Shown: positions 1 to 7,623 of the stretch, one piece after another
Numbering within the stretch: position 1 is the first letter of the stretch
Layout: every line of letters starts with the position of its first letter
DNA from: Duganella sacchari
Lineage (GTDB): Bacteria; Pseudomonadota; Gammaproteobacteria; Burkholderiales; Burkholderiaceae_D
DNA: 64,000 nt
Direction of reading: 5' to 3'
Assembly: GCF_900143065.1 (NCBI RefSeq)
Contig: NZ_FRCX01000002.1
Span: 186,001 to 250,000 of the forward strand
Made by a program: the position numbers and the translations under genes
The notes under the pieces: generated by a model
The model's database searches: none
Told to the model about the DNA's origin: nothing
The model's input: the letters and a program-made list of their open reading frames with translations, nothing else

Positions 1-545
1 AGGTTGATGGAGCCGCCGATGCCGCCACCGCCCGGCGCGGCGCCGTTGACGAAGGAGGTCGCACCGCGGAACACTTCCACGCGCTCCAGCAGTTCGGAGG
101 CCACGAACTGGCGCGGCAGGATGCCGTACAAGCCGTTGTAGGCCAGATCGTCCGAACTGACGGCGAAGCCGCGGATCACATACAGTTCCTGAAAATTACC
201 GAAGCCACGCGCCACGCGCACCGACGGATCGTTTTGCAGCACATCGGCGACGCTGCGCGCCTGCTGGTCCTGAATCAGCGCCGATGTGAAGTTCAAGGTG
301 TTGAACGGCGTGTCCATCATGTCCACATTGCCCAGCATGCCCACCCGGCCGCCACGCGCGACCTGGCCACCGGCGAAGTTCTTCGGCAGGCCGCCGGCCG
401 ACGCATCGGCGGAGGCGCTGACGACGACCGTCTGCACGTCATCGGCGCTGCCGGCCGCCGCTTGCGTTTGGGCGTGGGCGGTGGCGCTGGCCAGCAGCAT
501 GGCTGCCAGGGCGAAAGGGGACAATTTCAGGTTCAGGGTGAGCAT
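1..545 (-). CDS. TonB-dependent siderophore receptor, N-terminal part (cut by window edge)
   Basis: Outer-membrane receptor for ferric siderophores, seen only as its first about 181 residues. The ATG at 545 opens a signal peptide (MLTLNLKLSPFALAAMLLAS, cleavage near the AHA-QT at residues 24-27). The plug domain follows: a QARSVADVLQNDPSVRV stretch, then YVIRGF and VEVFRGATSFVNGAAPGGGG, both classical plug signatures of the FhuA/FpvA-like family. The barrel lies beyond the window. It is divergent from a PepSY membrane protein, with two Fur-like boxes between them, so iron-starvation control is likely. The substrate cannot be told from this part. Confidence 0.9.
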   Translation of the reverse strand, partial: MLTLNLKLSPFALAAMLLASATAHAQTQAAAGSADDVQTVVVSASADASAGGLPKNFAGGQVARGGRVGMLGNVDMMDTPFNTLNFTSALIQDQQARSVADVLQNDPSVRVARGFGNFQELYVIRGFAVSSDDLAYNGLYGILPRQFVASELLERVEVFRGATSFVNGAAPGGGGIGGSIN

Positions 546-562
546 GGCTGTTTAACTAATTA

Positions 563-581
563 AATGAGATTGATTCTCAAT
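563..581. promoter_or_regulatory. Putative Fur box upstream of the TonB receptor
   Basis: AATGAGATTGATTCTCAAT is an interrupted palindrome with perfect TGAGA/TCTCA arms, the usual form of a Fur box. It ends 18 bases before the receptor start codon on the other strand. Its position fits iron-dependent repression of the receptor. Confidence 0.6.
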
Positions 582-614
582 TATAGCGTTGGAAACGTTT
601 TTTTGCTGCTGAAT

Positions 615-633
615 GAGACTAATTTGCATTATC
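615..633. promoter_or_regulatory. Putative Fur box upstream of the PepSY gene
   Basis: Read on the minus strand this is GATAATGCAAATTAGTCTC, which agrees with the 19-base Fur consensus GATAATGATAATCATTATC at 14 positions by eye. It lies 35 bases before the PepSY start codon, so the divergent pair is probably co-regulated by iron. Confidence 0.55.
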
Positions 634-667
634 ATTGGCGTCTGAATACCGTAATCTGGATGACAAA

Positions 668-1810
668 ATGACACCAATCGCCGTCCGCCGCTGGGCATGG
701 ATACACAAGTGGAGCAGCCTGGTTTGCACCGTGTTCATGTTGCTGTTGTGCGTCACCGGCCTGCCGCTGATCTATCACCACGAAATCGATCACGCGCTTG
801 GCAACGCCATTGAAGCGCCGCAGATGGCGGCCGGTACGCCGATGGCCAGCCTGGATAAGGTCATCGCGGCCGGCAAGGCGCTGTACCCGGACAAGATGGC
901 CATGTATTTGTCGCAGGAGGCCGATGATCCGAAGATCTGGTTCCTGACCATGGGCGACAATCCGACCGACGAAAAATTCAAATCGATCGCCGTGGATGCG
1001 CGCACCGCCAAGGTGCTGGGCGAGCCCAGTTTCGAAGGCAGTTTTCTGGGCGTGATGTTCCACCTGCATGTGGATCTGTACGCAGGCCTGTGGGGCAAGC
1101 TGTTCCTCGGTTTGATGGGACTGCTGCTGGTGATGGCGATTATTTCCGGGGTCGTGCTGTACGCGCCGTTCATGCGCAAGCTGGATTTTGGCGAGGTGCG
1201 CCGCGAGCGCGGCCCGCGCGTCAAGTGGCTGGACCTGCACAATATGCTGGGCATCGTCACACTGACCTGGGCATTGGTGGTGGGCGCCACCGGCATGATT
1301 AATACCTGGGCTGACCTGCTGCTGAAGTATTGGCAGTACACCGAGATGGCGGAAATGGTCGCGCCATACAAAGGTCTGCCGCCGCCCACCCAGCTGGGAT
1401 CGATGCAGCAATCGCTGGAGCACGCGGTCGCTGCGGAGCCGGGCATGAAGATCGGTTTTGTCGCCTTCCCAGGCACCCCGTTCACCAGCCCGCACCATTA
1501 CGGCATCTTCATGCGCGGTAACGAGGCGTTGACGTCGCGCCTGTACAAGCCAGTGCTGATCGATGCGCAGACCACCCGGATTACGGACCGCCGCCAGCTG
1601 CCCTGGTACCTGACCGGCCTGCTGATTTCGCAGCCGCTGCACTTTGGCGACTACGGCGGCCCGTGGATGCAGTTCCTGTGGGCGGCGCTGGATATCATCA
1701 CCATCTTTGTGCTGGGCAGCGGCCTGTATCTCTGGCTGAAGCGGGGCGCACCGGCGCCCGCGCGCGCTGCAGCGGCAGCCAAGGAAGAACAGCAGCAGGT
1801 GCCGGCATGA
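668..1810 (+). CDS. PepSY-associated transmembrane protein (iron-uptake type)
   Basis: Inner-membrane protein of about 380 residues. It has four membrane segments near residues 15-35, 140-165, 190-215 and 335-360, a periplasmic PepSY-type region between the first two, and His residues at the membrane borders (YHHEIDH, HLHVDLY, HNMLG). Family members (PiuB-like) commonly neighbour TonB siderophore receptors and are thought to reduce or process the imported ferric complex. The start at 668 is preferred over an upstream TTG at 635 because it has GGA a few bases upstream and begins directly before the first membrane helix. The divergent receptor and Fur-like boxes support an iron role. Biochemical function is inferred. 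Confidence 0.85.
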   Translation: MTPIAVRRWAWIHKWSSLVCTVFMLLLCVTGLPLIYHHEIDHALGNAIEAPQMAAGTPMASLDKVIAAGKALYPDKMAMYLSQEADDPKIWFLTMGDNPTDEKFKSIAVDARTAKVLGEPSFEGSFLGVMFHLHVDLYAGLWGKLFLGLMGLLLVMAIISGVVLYAPFMRKLDFGEVRRERGPRVKWLDLHNMLGIVTLTWALVVGATGMINTWADLLLKYWQYTEMAEMVAPYKGLPPPTQLGSMQQSLEHAVAAEPGMKIGFVAFPGTPFTSPHHYGIFMRGNEALTSRLYKPVLIDAQTTRITDRRQLPWYLTGLLISQPLHFGDYGGPWMQFLWAALDIITIFVLGSGLYLWLKRGAPAPARAAAAAKEEQQQVPA

Positions 1811-1989
1811 GCGGCCCGTTCCTGCGCATGTGGGCGGCCCCCATCGCGCTGTCCGTGCTGACCGTGATTGGACTGTTGTCCGCACTGTTAGGCGACGGTG
1901 TGTGGGACCATGTATCTGCTGTCGCGCTGGGTGTACCGGTGCTGTTATGTCTCTGGCTGGGCTTGCGGCGACGCACAAAAAGCGATTGA
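1807..1989 (+). CDS. Small two-helix membrane protein following PepSY gene
   Basis: A 60-residue hydrophobic protein whose ATG overlaps the stop of the PepSY gene (ATGA), indicating translational coupling. It has two membrane helices (about residues 9-28 and 36-52) and a basic tail, RRRTKSD. Small proteins of this form are often found next to PepSY/TonB iron loci. No function is known; it may be an accessory subunit of the PepSY protein. Confidence 0.7.
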   Translation: MSGPFLRMWAAPIALSVLTVIGLLSALLGDGVWDHVSAVALGVPVLLCLWLGLRRRTKSD

Positions 1990-2013
1990 TTTATTTGCAT
2001 TTATTGTTATCAT
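1986..2013 (+). promoter_or_regulatory. Possible sigma-70 promoter of the pta-ackA-fabI operon
   Basis: TTGATT, 16 bases, TATCAT, ending 27 bases before the start codon at 2041. The region is AT-rich in a GC-rich neighbourhood. It could equally be read together with the preceding gene's tail; no experimental start site is known. Confidence 0.4.
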
Positions 2014-2040
2014 TCCCGTGCCGTCTACTGAGGAGATCGC

Positions 2041-2982
2041 ATGGAAGCAACGCACCCGCATTACGATAAACTGATCGCTGCAGCGCGTCATGCCGGACCG
2101 GCCACGGTCGCTGTCGCGCACCCCTGTGACCGCAACGCGCTGGAAGGCGTGCTGGACGCGGCCAATATGGGCTTGATCAAACCCATCCTGGTTGGCCCCC
2201 AGGACCGGATACGCCAGGTCGCCGACGAAGCGCGGCTGGATATCTCTGCACTGCCCATCATCGATACCGAACACAGTCACGCCTCTGCCGCCCGCGCCGT
2301 GCAGCTGGTGCACGAAGGCGCCGCGACCGCATTGATGAAGGGCAGCCTGCATACCGATGAATTAATGGGCGCTGTCGTCGCCACCGCCACCGGCCTGCGC
2401 ACCGCGCGCCGGCTCAGCCACTGCTTCGTGATGGATGTGCCGGGCCGTGCCGAACCGCTCATCATCACTGACGCTGCCGTCAACATCATTCCCACGCTGG
2501 TAGAGAAGGTCGATATCGTCCAGAACGCGATCGACCTGGCGCATGTGCTGCGTTTCGATCCCGTCAAGGTCGCCATCCTGGCGGCAGTGGAAACGGTCAG
2601 CGCCAAAATGCCATCCACCATCGATGCCGCCGCGCTGTGCAAAATGGCCGACCGTGGCCAGATCACCGGTGGTTTGCTGGACGGCCCACTGGCGATGGAT
2701 AACGCCATCAGCCCGGAAGCAGCATCCATCAAGCATCTGGTCTCGCCAGTGGCGGGGCGGGCCAATGTGCTGGTCGCGCCGGATCTGGAGGCGGGCAATA
2801 TGCTGGCCAAGAGCCTGACCTTTATGGCCGGCGCCAGTGCCGCCGGCATCGTGCTGGGCGCGCGCGTACCGGTGATACTCACCAGCCGTGCCGATACTGT
2901 ACAGGCACGCCTGGCGTCGTGTGCGGTGGCTGTACTAGTCGCGCATAGCAAACTGTCTGGCGCGCGTATTCTCGGAGGCTGA
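2041..2982 (+). CDS. Phosphate acetyl/butyryltransferase
   Basis: Enzyme of 313 residues that transfers an acyl group from CoA to phosphate, giving acyl phosphate for the kinase encoded next. The sequence is the PTA/PTB fold alone: MGLIKPILVGP near residue 44, GAATALMKGSLHTDELM in the first half, and PVAGRANVLVAPDLEAGN and AGASAAGIVLGARVPV in the second. It matches the C-terminal half of proteins annotated bifunctional enoyl-CoA hydratase/phosphate acetyltransferase. AGGAG precedes the ATG. It lies four bases before ackA in an operon that also holds fabI. Acetyl versus butyryl preference cannot be read from sequence. Confidence 0.88.
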   Translation: MEATHPHYDKLIAAARHAGPATVAVAHPCDRNALEGVLDAANMGLIKPILVGPQDRIRQVADEARLDISALPIIDTEHSHASAARAVQLVHEGAATALMKGSLHTDELMGAVVATATGLRTARRLSHCFVMDVPGRAEPLIITDAAVNIIPTLVEKVDIVQNAIDLAHVLRFDPVKVAILAAVETVSAKMPSTIDAAALCKMADRGQITGGLLDGPLAMDNAISPEAASIKHLVSPVAGRANVLVAPDLEAGNMLAKSLTFMAGASAAGIVLGARVPVILTSRADTVQARLASCAVAVLVAHSKLSGARILGG

Positions 2983-2986
2983 ACAG

Positions 2987-4180
2987 ATGCAGGCCAATGA
3001 CAGCATCATTGTGATTAATGCTGGTTCGTCCAGCATCAAGTTTTCCATGTACAGCGGTCCGGCGCTGGATCTGACGCTACGCGGCAAGATCGAGAACCTG
3101 TACAGTGGCGTGGCCCGTTTCATCGCCCAGAACGCGGATGGCAGCGTGGTCGGCGAGCGCGAATGGCGTGATGGCCCGCTCAACCACGAAGGCGGCATGC
3201 GCTTCCTGGTGGACTTCGCACAAACCCATCTCGATGGGCACCGCGTGATCGCGGTGGGCCACCGTATCGTGCACGGCGGCGTGGCGCACAGCGGCCCGCA
3301 GCGTCTGGATGCCGCGCTGGTCGATGAGCTGGAAAAGCTGGTGCCGCTGGCGCCGCTGCATCTGCCGCACAATCTGGCGCCGGTGCGCTCGGTACTGGCG
3401 ATGGCGCCGGATGTGCCGCAGATAGGCTGTTTTGATACCGCCTTCCACGTCGGCCAGCCGGCGGAGGCGCAGGAGTTTGCGCTGCCGGCCCGCATCACGG
3501 ACCTTGGCGTGCGCCGCTACGGCTTCCACGGGCTGTCCTACGAGTACATCGCCAGTGTATTGCCCAAGGCAGAACCCCGGCTGGCGCAGGCGAAAGTCGT
3601 CGCTGCCCACCTCGGCAACGGCGCCAGCATGTGTGCGATGCAGTCCGGCCGCAGCATGGCCAGCACCATGGGTTTCACTGCGGTTGACGGACTGCCCATG
3701 GGCACGCGTTGCGGTGCGCTCGATCCGGGTGTGGTGCTGTATCTGATGCAGGAACTGGGCATGGACGTGGCGGCGGTACAGAAGCTGATGTACCAGGAAT
3801 CCGGTCTGCTGGGCGTCTCCGGCATTTCGTCCGATATGCGTACGCTGGAACAGAGTGACGAACCGCGCGCCAAGGCGGCGATTGCGCTCATGGTCTACCG
3901 CATCGGCCGCGAGCTGGGTTCGCTGGCCGCGGCATTGGGCGGACTGGATGCGCTGGTGTTCTCGGGCGGCATCGGCGAAAACAGCGTGGCGCTGCGTTCC
4001 GCGGTCTGCAAGGATGCGGCCTGGCTGGGTGTGGAGCTGGACGAAGCCGCCAACGCCGCCAATCCACGCGGTGTCACGCGCGTCAGTGCGCCTGGCAGCA
4101 AGGTGGACGTCTGGGTAATCCCTGCCAATGAAGAATTGATGATTGCGCAGCACGCGCTGGAACTGGTGGAGGCTGGATGA
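2987..4180 (+). CDS. ackA: Acetate kinase
   Basis: ATP:acetate phosphotransferase, 397 residues, normal length for the family. Signatures are visible in order: VINAGSSSIKFSMY at the N terminus (phosphate-binding loop), HRIVHGG, IGCFDTAFH, YGFHGLSYEYI, AHLGNGASM and FSGGIGENS. With the preceding acyltransferase it interconverts acetyl-CoA and acetate with ATP yield, or runs on propionate/butyrate. The stop overlaps the fabI start (ATGA), so the three genes are translationally coupled. Confidence 0.93.
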   Translation: MQANDSIIVINAGSSSIKFSMYSGPALDLTLRGKIENLYSGVARFIAQNADGSVVGEREWRDGPLNHEGGMRFLVDFAQTHLDGHRVIAVGHRIVHGGVAHSGPQRLDAALVDELEKLVPLAPLHLPHNLAPVRSVLAMAPDVPQIGCFDTAFHVGQPAEAQEFALPARITDLGVRRYGFHGLSYEYIASVLPKAEPRLAQAKVVAAHLGNGASMCAMQSGRSMASTMGFTAVDGLPMGTRCGALDPGVVLYLMQELGMDVAAVQKLMYQESGLLGVSGISSDMRTLEQSDEPRAKAAIALMVYRIGRELGSLAAALGGLDALVFSGGIGENSVALRSAVCKDAAWLGVELDEAANAANPRGVTRVSAPGSKVDVWVIPANEELMIAQHALELVEAG

Positions 4181-4953
4181 GCACCGAAACCCTCTATCCC
4201 ATCTTAACGGGCAAGCGCGCGCTGGTGGTTGGCGTCGCCAACGAACATTCGATCGCCTGGGGTTGCGCGCTGGCGTTCCGCAAACTGGGCGCGGACGTGG
4301 TGCTCACCTATCTCAACGACAAGGCGCTACCGTTTGTGGCGCCGCTGGCGCAGCAGATCGATGCGCAGTTGCTGCCGCTGGACGTGACGCAGCCTCGCCA
4401 GCTGGAGGCCGTGTTTGCCGCACTGGCAGAGCAGGGCAGGCTGGATATTCTGGTCCACTCCATCGCCTTTGCGGCCAAACAGGATCTGCAAGGCGGCTTG
4501 CTCGACTGTTCGCTGGACGGATTCCTGCAGGCGATGGATGTGTCCTGCCACTCCTTCATCCGCATGGCGAAGCTGGCCGCGCCATTGATGACGGACGGCG
4601 GCAGCATGTTCGCCATGAGTTACCATGGCGCCGACAAGGTCATCCCGAACTACAACGTCATGGGCCCGGTAAAGGCCGCGCTGGAAGCGGCATGCCGCTA
4701 TCTGGCGTTTGAACTGGGGCCGCGCGATATCCGCGTGCATGCCATTTCACCAGGGCCGCTGCAAACCCGTGCGGCATCGGGACTGAAGGACTTCGACCAT
4801 CTGCTTGCCGACGCCGTGGCGCGGGCGCCACTCGGTGAGCTGGTCGATATCGTCGATGTGGGCAATACCTGTGCCTACCTGGCCTCGCCCTATGCCAAAC
4901 GCCTGACGGGCAGCACGGTCTATGTGGACGGCGGCCTGAATATCATCGCTTGA
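4177..4953 (+). CDS. fabI: Enoyl-[acyl-carrier-protein] reductase (NADH), FabI type
   Basis: Short-chain dehydrogenase of 258 residues that reduces the enoyl-ACP double bond in fatty-acid synthesis. The FabI-type nucleotide motif is near residues 17-27 (VVGVANEHSIAWG), and the catalytic set Tyr149, Tyr159 and Lys166 fits Y-x6-K with NYNVMGPVKA. The C terminus carries GSTVYVDGGLNI. Its place behind pta and ackA is a recurring arrangement in beta- and alphaproteobacteria. This copy may be an alternative reductase rather than the housekeeping enzyme, which is not visible here. Confidence 0.9.
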   Translation: MSTETLYPILTGKRALVVGVANEHSIAWGCALAFRKLGADVVLTYLNDKALPFVAPLAQQIDAQLLPLDVTQPRQLEAVFAALAEQGRLDILVHSIAFAAKQDLQGGLLDCSLDGFLQAMDVSCHSFIRMAKLAAPLMTDGGSMFAMSYHGADKVIPNYNVMGPVKAALEAACRYLAFELGPRDIRVHAISPGPLQTRAASGLKDFDHLLADAVARAPLGELVDIVDVGNTCAYLASPYAKRLTGSTVYVDGGLNIIA

Positions 4954-4965
4954 GGGGAGTTGAAG

Positions 4966-5253
4966 ATGCAAGTAATCTTGACCGGACTGCATGGCGATGC
5001 CAGTGAAGACAGCGTTGCACAAGGCCTGGCGCTGTATTTCCATGTCAAGCAAGTCAGCATGGTGAGGCAGGGCGATAACGATAGTCCGTGGGCGCTGATT
5101 GAAGTCGCGGATTCCTACGAACGTGTCTGGAGCGTTTGCAATCAGTTGCGTGGTGTCTTCCATCGCGGGAAGGCGATCCACCTGTATATCCCTCTGCATC
5201 AGGAAGACGTGTTCCACGATCTGGAGCCGCACCAGCGTATCGATATCGCCTAA
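4966..5253 (+). CDS. Small protein of unknown function at the end of the pta-ackA-fabI operon
   Basis: A 95-residue soluble protein with no family that I recognise. The ATG at 4966 has GGGGAG seven bases upstream; the TTG two codons earlier is less likely. The order of predicted elements (VILTGL strand, a helix over SVAQGLALYFHV, strand VSMVR, strand WALIEV, helix ERVWSVCNQLRG, strand AIHLYIP) resembles a beta-alpha-beta-beta-alpha-beta, RRM or ferredoxin-like fold; this is inference. It follows fabI by 12 bases and overlaps the convergent flavoprotein gene by four bases. Confidence 0.75.
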   Translation: MQVILTGLHGDASEDSVAQGLALYFHVKQVSMVRQGDNDSPWALIEVADSYERVWSVCNQLRGVFHRGKAIHLYIPLHQEDVFHDLEPHQRIDIA

Positions 5254-6911
5254 CGCTGACTGGCCAGGAAGCCGTGGATCTGCGATACCACGGCAGCGCC
5301 TTCGCCAACGGCGGCGGCCACGCGCTTGGTGGAGTTGGCGCGCACGTCGCCGATGGCAAACACGCCGGGAATGCTGGTCTCCAGCGCCGCGCGTTCCGCC
5401 TGCGCCGCGCCGGGCAAGTCGTAGCCAGTCAGGATAAAGCCTTTGTCATCGACCTGCACACCGCAGTCGCTGAGCCAGCCGGTGTTGGGGTCTGCGCCGA
5501 TGAACAGGAATACGCGGCAGATATCGTAGTCTGCCTCGCCGCCGCTGCGGTGGTGACGCACGCGGACCTGCTGCAGGCCTTCTTCTGCGCAGCCTTCCAG
5601 CGCCACGATTTCCGATTCCGTGTGCAGCGCGATGTTGGGCGTGGCGGCAATGCGGTCGATCAGGTAGCTGGACATGGTGGACGCCAGGCTGTCCTTGCGG
5701 ATCAGGATGTGTACCTTGGCGGCGTGGCCGGCCAGGTAGACGGCCGCCTGTCCCGCGGAGTTGCCGCCGCCGACCAGTATCACTTCCTCCGTCGCGCACA
5801 AGCCGGCTTCCAGCGGCGAGGCCCAGTAATACACGCCTTTGCCTTCAAACTGTTTGAGATTCGCGAGCGATGGACGGCGATAACGCGCGCCGCACGACAG
5901 CACCACGCTGCGGGCCTGCAGCCGCGTGAGACTGCCGCACATCTCGACCTGCAGCGGATAGGCGCCGCACAGCAGACGGCCCGCTGGCGCCGGTATCGCC
6001 ATCTTCACGCCGAACTTCTGCGACTGCACAAACGCGCGGCCGGCCAGGGCGCCGCCCGAGATCCCCGTCGGGAAGCCAAGGTAGTTTTCGATGCGCGCGC
6101 TGGCTGCGGCCTGCCCGCCATAAGCGCGTGTTTCCAGCACCAGTACCGTCAAGCCTTCCGACGCCGCATAGACGGCGGTGGCCAGACCGGCGGGGCCGGC
6201 GCCAACGACAATCACGTCCCAGACCTGGTCCGGGCTGAGTTCTGGCAGCGTGCCCAGGCAGCGGCCCAGGTCCACAATGCTGGGGTTCTTTTTGACGTCG
6301 CCATTGGGGCAGACGGCCAAAGGCCAGTCCTGGGTTTCGGGCTGATAGCGTTCGCACAGGGCGCGCGCCTGCTCATCGCTGCGCGGGTCCAGCACGCGGT
6401 GCGGCAGGCCGTTACTCGACAACCATCCCTGCAAGCTGTGCATGCGCGCATGGCCGGGCGTTGCGACCAGCACCAGACCGCCATCCTTGTTATCGATCTG
6501 CTCGACGCGGCGCAGGATAAAGGCGCGGACGATGCGTTCCCCCAGCTCCGCCTCGGCGATCAGCAGCGCGCGCAAGGATTCCGTGGTCAGGACCAGCGCT
6601 TCCACGTCGCCGACAGCATGGCCGTTGACCAGCGTGGGCGCGCCGGACAGCTGGCTGATTTCGCCAGCGAATTCGCCGGGGCCATGTTCGGCGATCACCG
6701 AGGTATTCCCCAGGCCGTCGTGCCGGCTGATGCGGATAGCGCCTTGCATCACCACGTACATGCCAAAACTGGTCAGGCCCGCGTCGAACAGGCATTGGCC
6801 ATCACGGAAGGCGACCAGCGTGCCGAAACGCTGGATGCGCTTGATCTCCGTGGGCGTCAGCTTGGGCAGCGCCTGGGCGGTGCGGGTCTTGAAGGTGTCG
6901 TAGATAGCCAT
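5250..6911 (-). CDS. Cyclic-nucleotide-binding domain / thioredoxin-reductase-like flavoprotein
   Basis: A 553-residue fusion. Residues 20-130 form a CAP-family cyclic-nucleotide-binding domain (GQCLFDAGL, GPGEFAGEISQLSGAP). A short thioredoxin-like linker (LVATPGHARMHSLQGWL) follows. The FAD motif VVGAGPAGLATA starts near residue 237, a second dinucleotide motif VGGGNSAGQAAVYLAG near 379, and GVFAIGDVRANSTKRVA closes the FAD site. The redox CATC of thioredoxin reductase is replaced by WASP (after GKGVYY), so it cannot be a classical thioredoxin reductase. The ATG at 6911 follows AGAG and starts the domain; an upstream extension is non-homologous. Confidence 0.85.
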   Translation of the reverse strand: MAIYDTFKTRTAQALPKLTPTEIKRIQRFGTLVAFRDGQCLFDAGLTSFGMYVVMQGAIRISRHDGLGNTSVIAEHGPGEFAGEISQLSGAPTLVNGHAVGDVEALVLTTESLRALLIAEAELGERIVRAFILRRVEQIDNKDGGLVLVATPGHARMHSLQGWLSSNGLPHRVLDPRSDEQARALCERYQPETQDWPLAVCPNGDVKKNPSIVDLGRCLGTLPELSPDQVWDVIVVGAGPAGLATAVYAASEGLTVLVLETRAYGGQAAASARIENYLGFPTGISGGALAGRAFVQSQKFGVKMAIPAPAGRLLCGAYPLQVEMCGSLTRLQARSVVLSCGARYRRPSLANLKQFEGKGVYYWASPLEAGLCATEEVILVGGGNSAGQAAVYLAGHAAKVHILIRKDSLASTMSSYLIDRIAATPNIALHTESEIVALEGCAEEGLQQVRVRHHRSGGEADYDICRVFLFIGADPNTGWLSDCGVQVDDKGFILTGYDLPGAAQAERAALETSIPGVFAIGDVRANSTKRVAAAVGEGAAVVSQIHGFLASQR

Positions 6912-6993
6912 AAGCTCTAGTCTAGCGCTATTTTTCTGCTGTCCGCCAGATTCTAAAGTGAGATACTTGCAGATGTTTAGCGGAGGAGACACA

Positions 6994-7623
6994 GTGAACA
7001 AGTTGTTAAGTGCAGTGATATTCAGCCTGTCCGCGCAGACGGCGGGTGCAGCCGATTTATTCAATGGCCGCGATTTCAGCGGCTGGGAATTGCAGACCAC
7101 ACCCGCAGCCGTGATCGAGGACGCCTTCCGCATGCTGCCGGATGGCGTAATCGCTTCCACCGGCAAACCGTCGGGCTTTCTGGCCACCCGGCAGACCTAC
7201 AGCAATTACAGGCTGCACGTGGAATGGCGCTGGAGCGGCAAGCCTGGCAACGGTGGCGTGCTGCTGCACATCAGTCCTGGTACTTTTGACCGCGTCTGGC
7301 CCGTCAGCCTGCAAGTGCAAACCAAGAATGGCAATGCCGGTGACTTGCTGCCCATGGCGGCCGCCAGTTTTGACGAGGCGCTGACCAGCAAGCCGGGCGC
7401 CGAGCCACGCATCAAAGCCCATACGGCGGCGGACAGCGAAAAGCCGGTCGGCGAATGGAATGCCTGCGATATCCTCAGTCGCGACGGCGTGGTGGAGGTG
7501 ACGCTGAATGGCGTGCCGCAAAACCGGGTGTCGCATGCGATACCGGCATCCGGCCGCATCGGCTTCCAGCTCGAAGGCACGCCATATGAGCTGCACAACG
7601 TGGTGCTTACGCCGCTGGATTGA
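6994..7623 (+). CDS. Secreted DUF1080 (3-keto-disaccharide hydrolase fold) protein
   Basis: A 209-residue exported protein. The GTG at 6994 lies seven bases after GGAGGA. A signal peptide ends near AGA-AD (residues 19-20), and a single DUF1080 lectin/LamG-like jelly roll follows, with LFNGRDFSGWE, YRLHVEWRWSGKPGNGGVLLHI and GRIGFQLEGTPYELHNV. The family binds or cleaves modified glycans; some members hydrolyse 3-keto-glycosides. Its 3' end overlaps the convergent monooxygenase by 17 bases. Substrate unknown. Confidence 0.85.
   Translation: MNKLLSAVIFSLSAQTAGAADLFNGRDFSGWELQTTPAAVIEDAFRMLPDGVIASTGKPSGFLATRQTYSNYRLHVEWRWSGKPGNGGVLLHISPGTFDRVWPVSLQVQTKNGNAGDLLPMAAASFDEALTSKPGAEPRIKAHTAADSEKPVGEWNACDILSRDGVVEVTLNGVPQNRVSHAIPASGRIGFQLEGTPYELHNVVLTPLD

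Noticed and set aside
632..1978. Long minus-strand ORF of 448 residues opposite the PepSY gene
   Set aside because: Rich in Arg, His and Gln with no domain, and lies wholly antisense to a well-supported gene: a high-GC shadow frame.
1994..2020. Third Fur-like box in front of the pta gene
   Set aside because: Agreement with the Fur consensus was only about 10 of 19 positions; the sequence is better read as a -35/-10 promoter.
5136..6920. 594-residue plus-strand ORF opposite the flavoprotein
   Set aside because: Overlaps the convergent gene antisense; no recognisable motifs.
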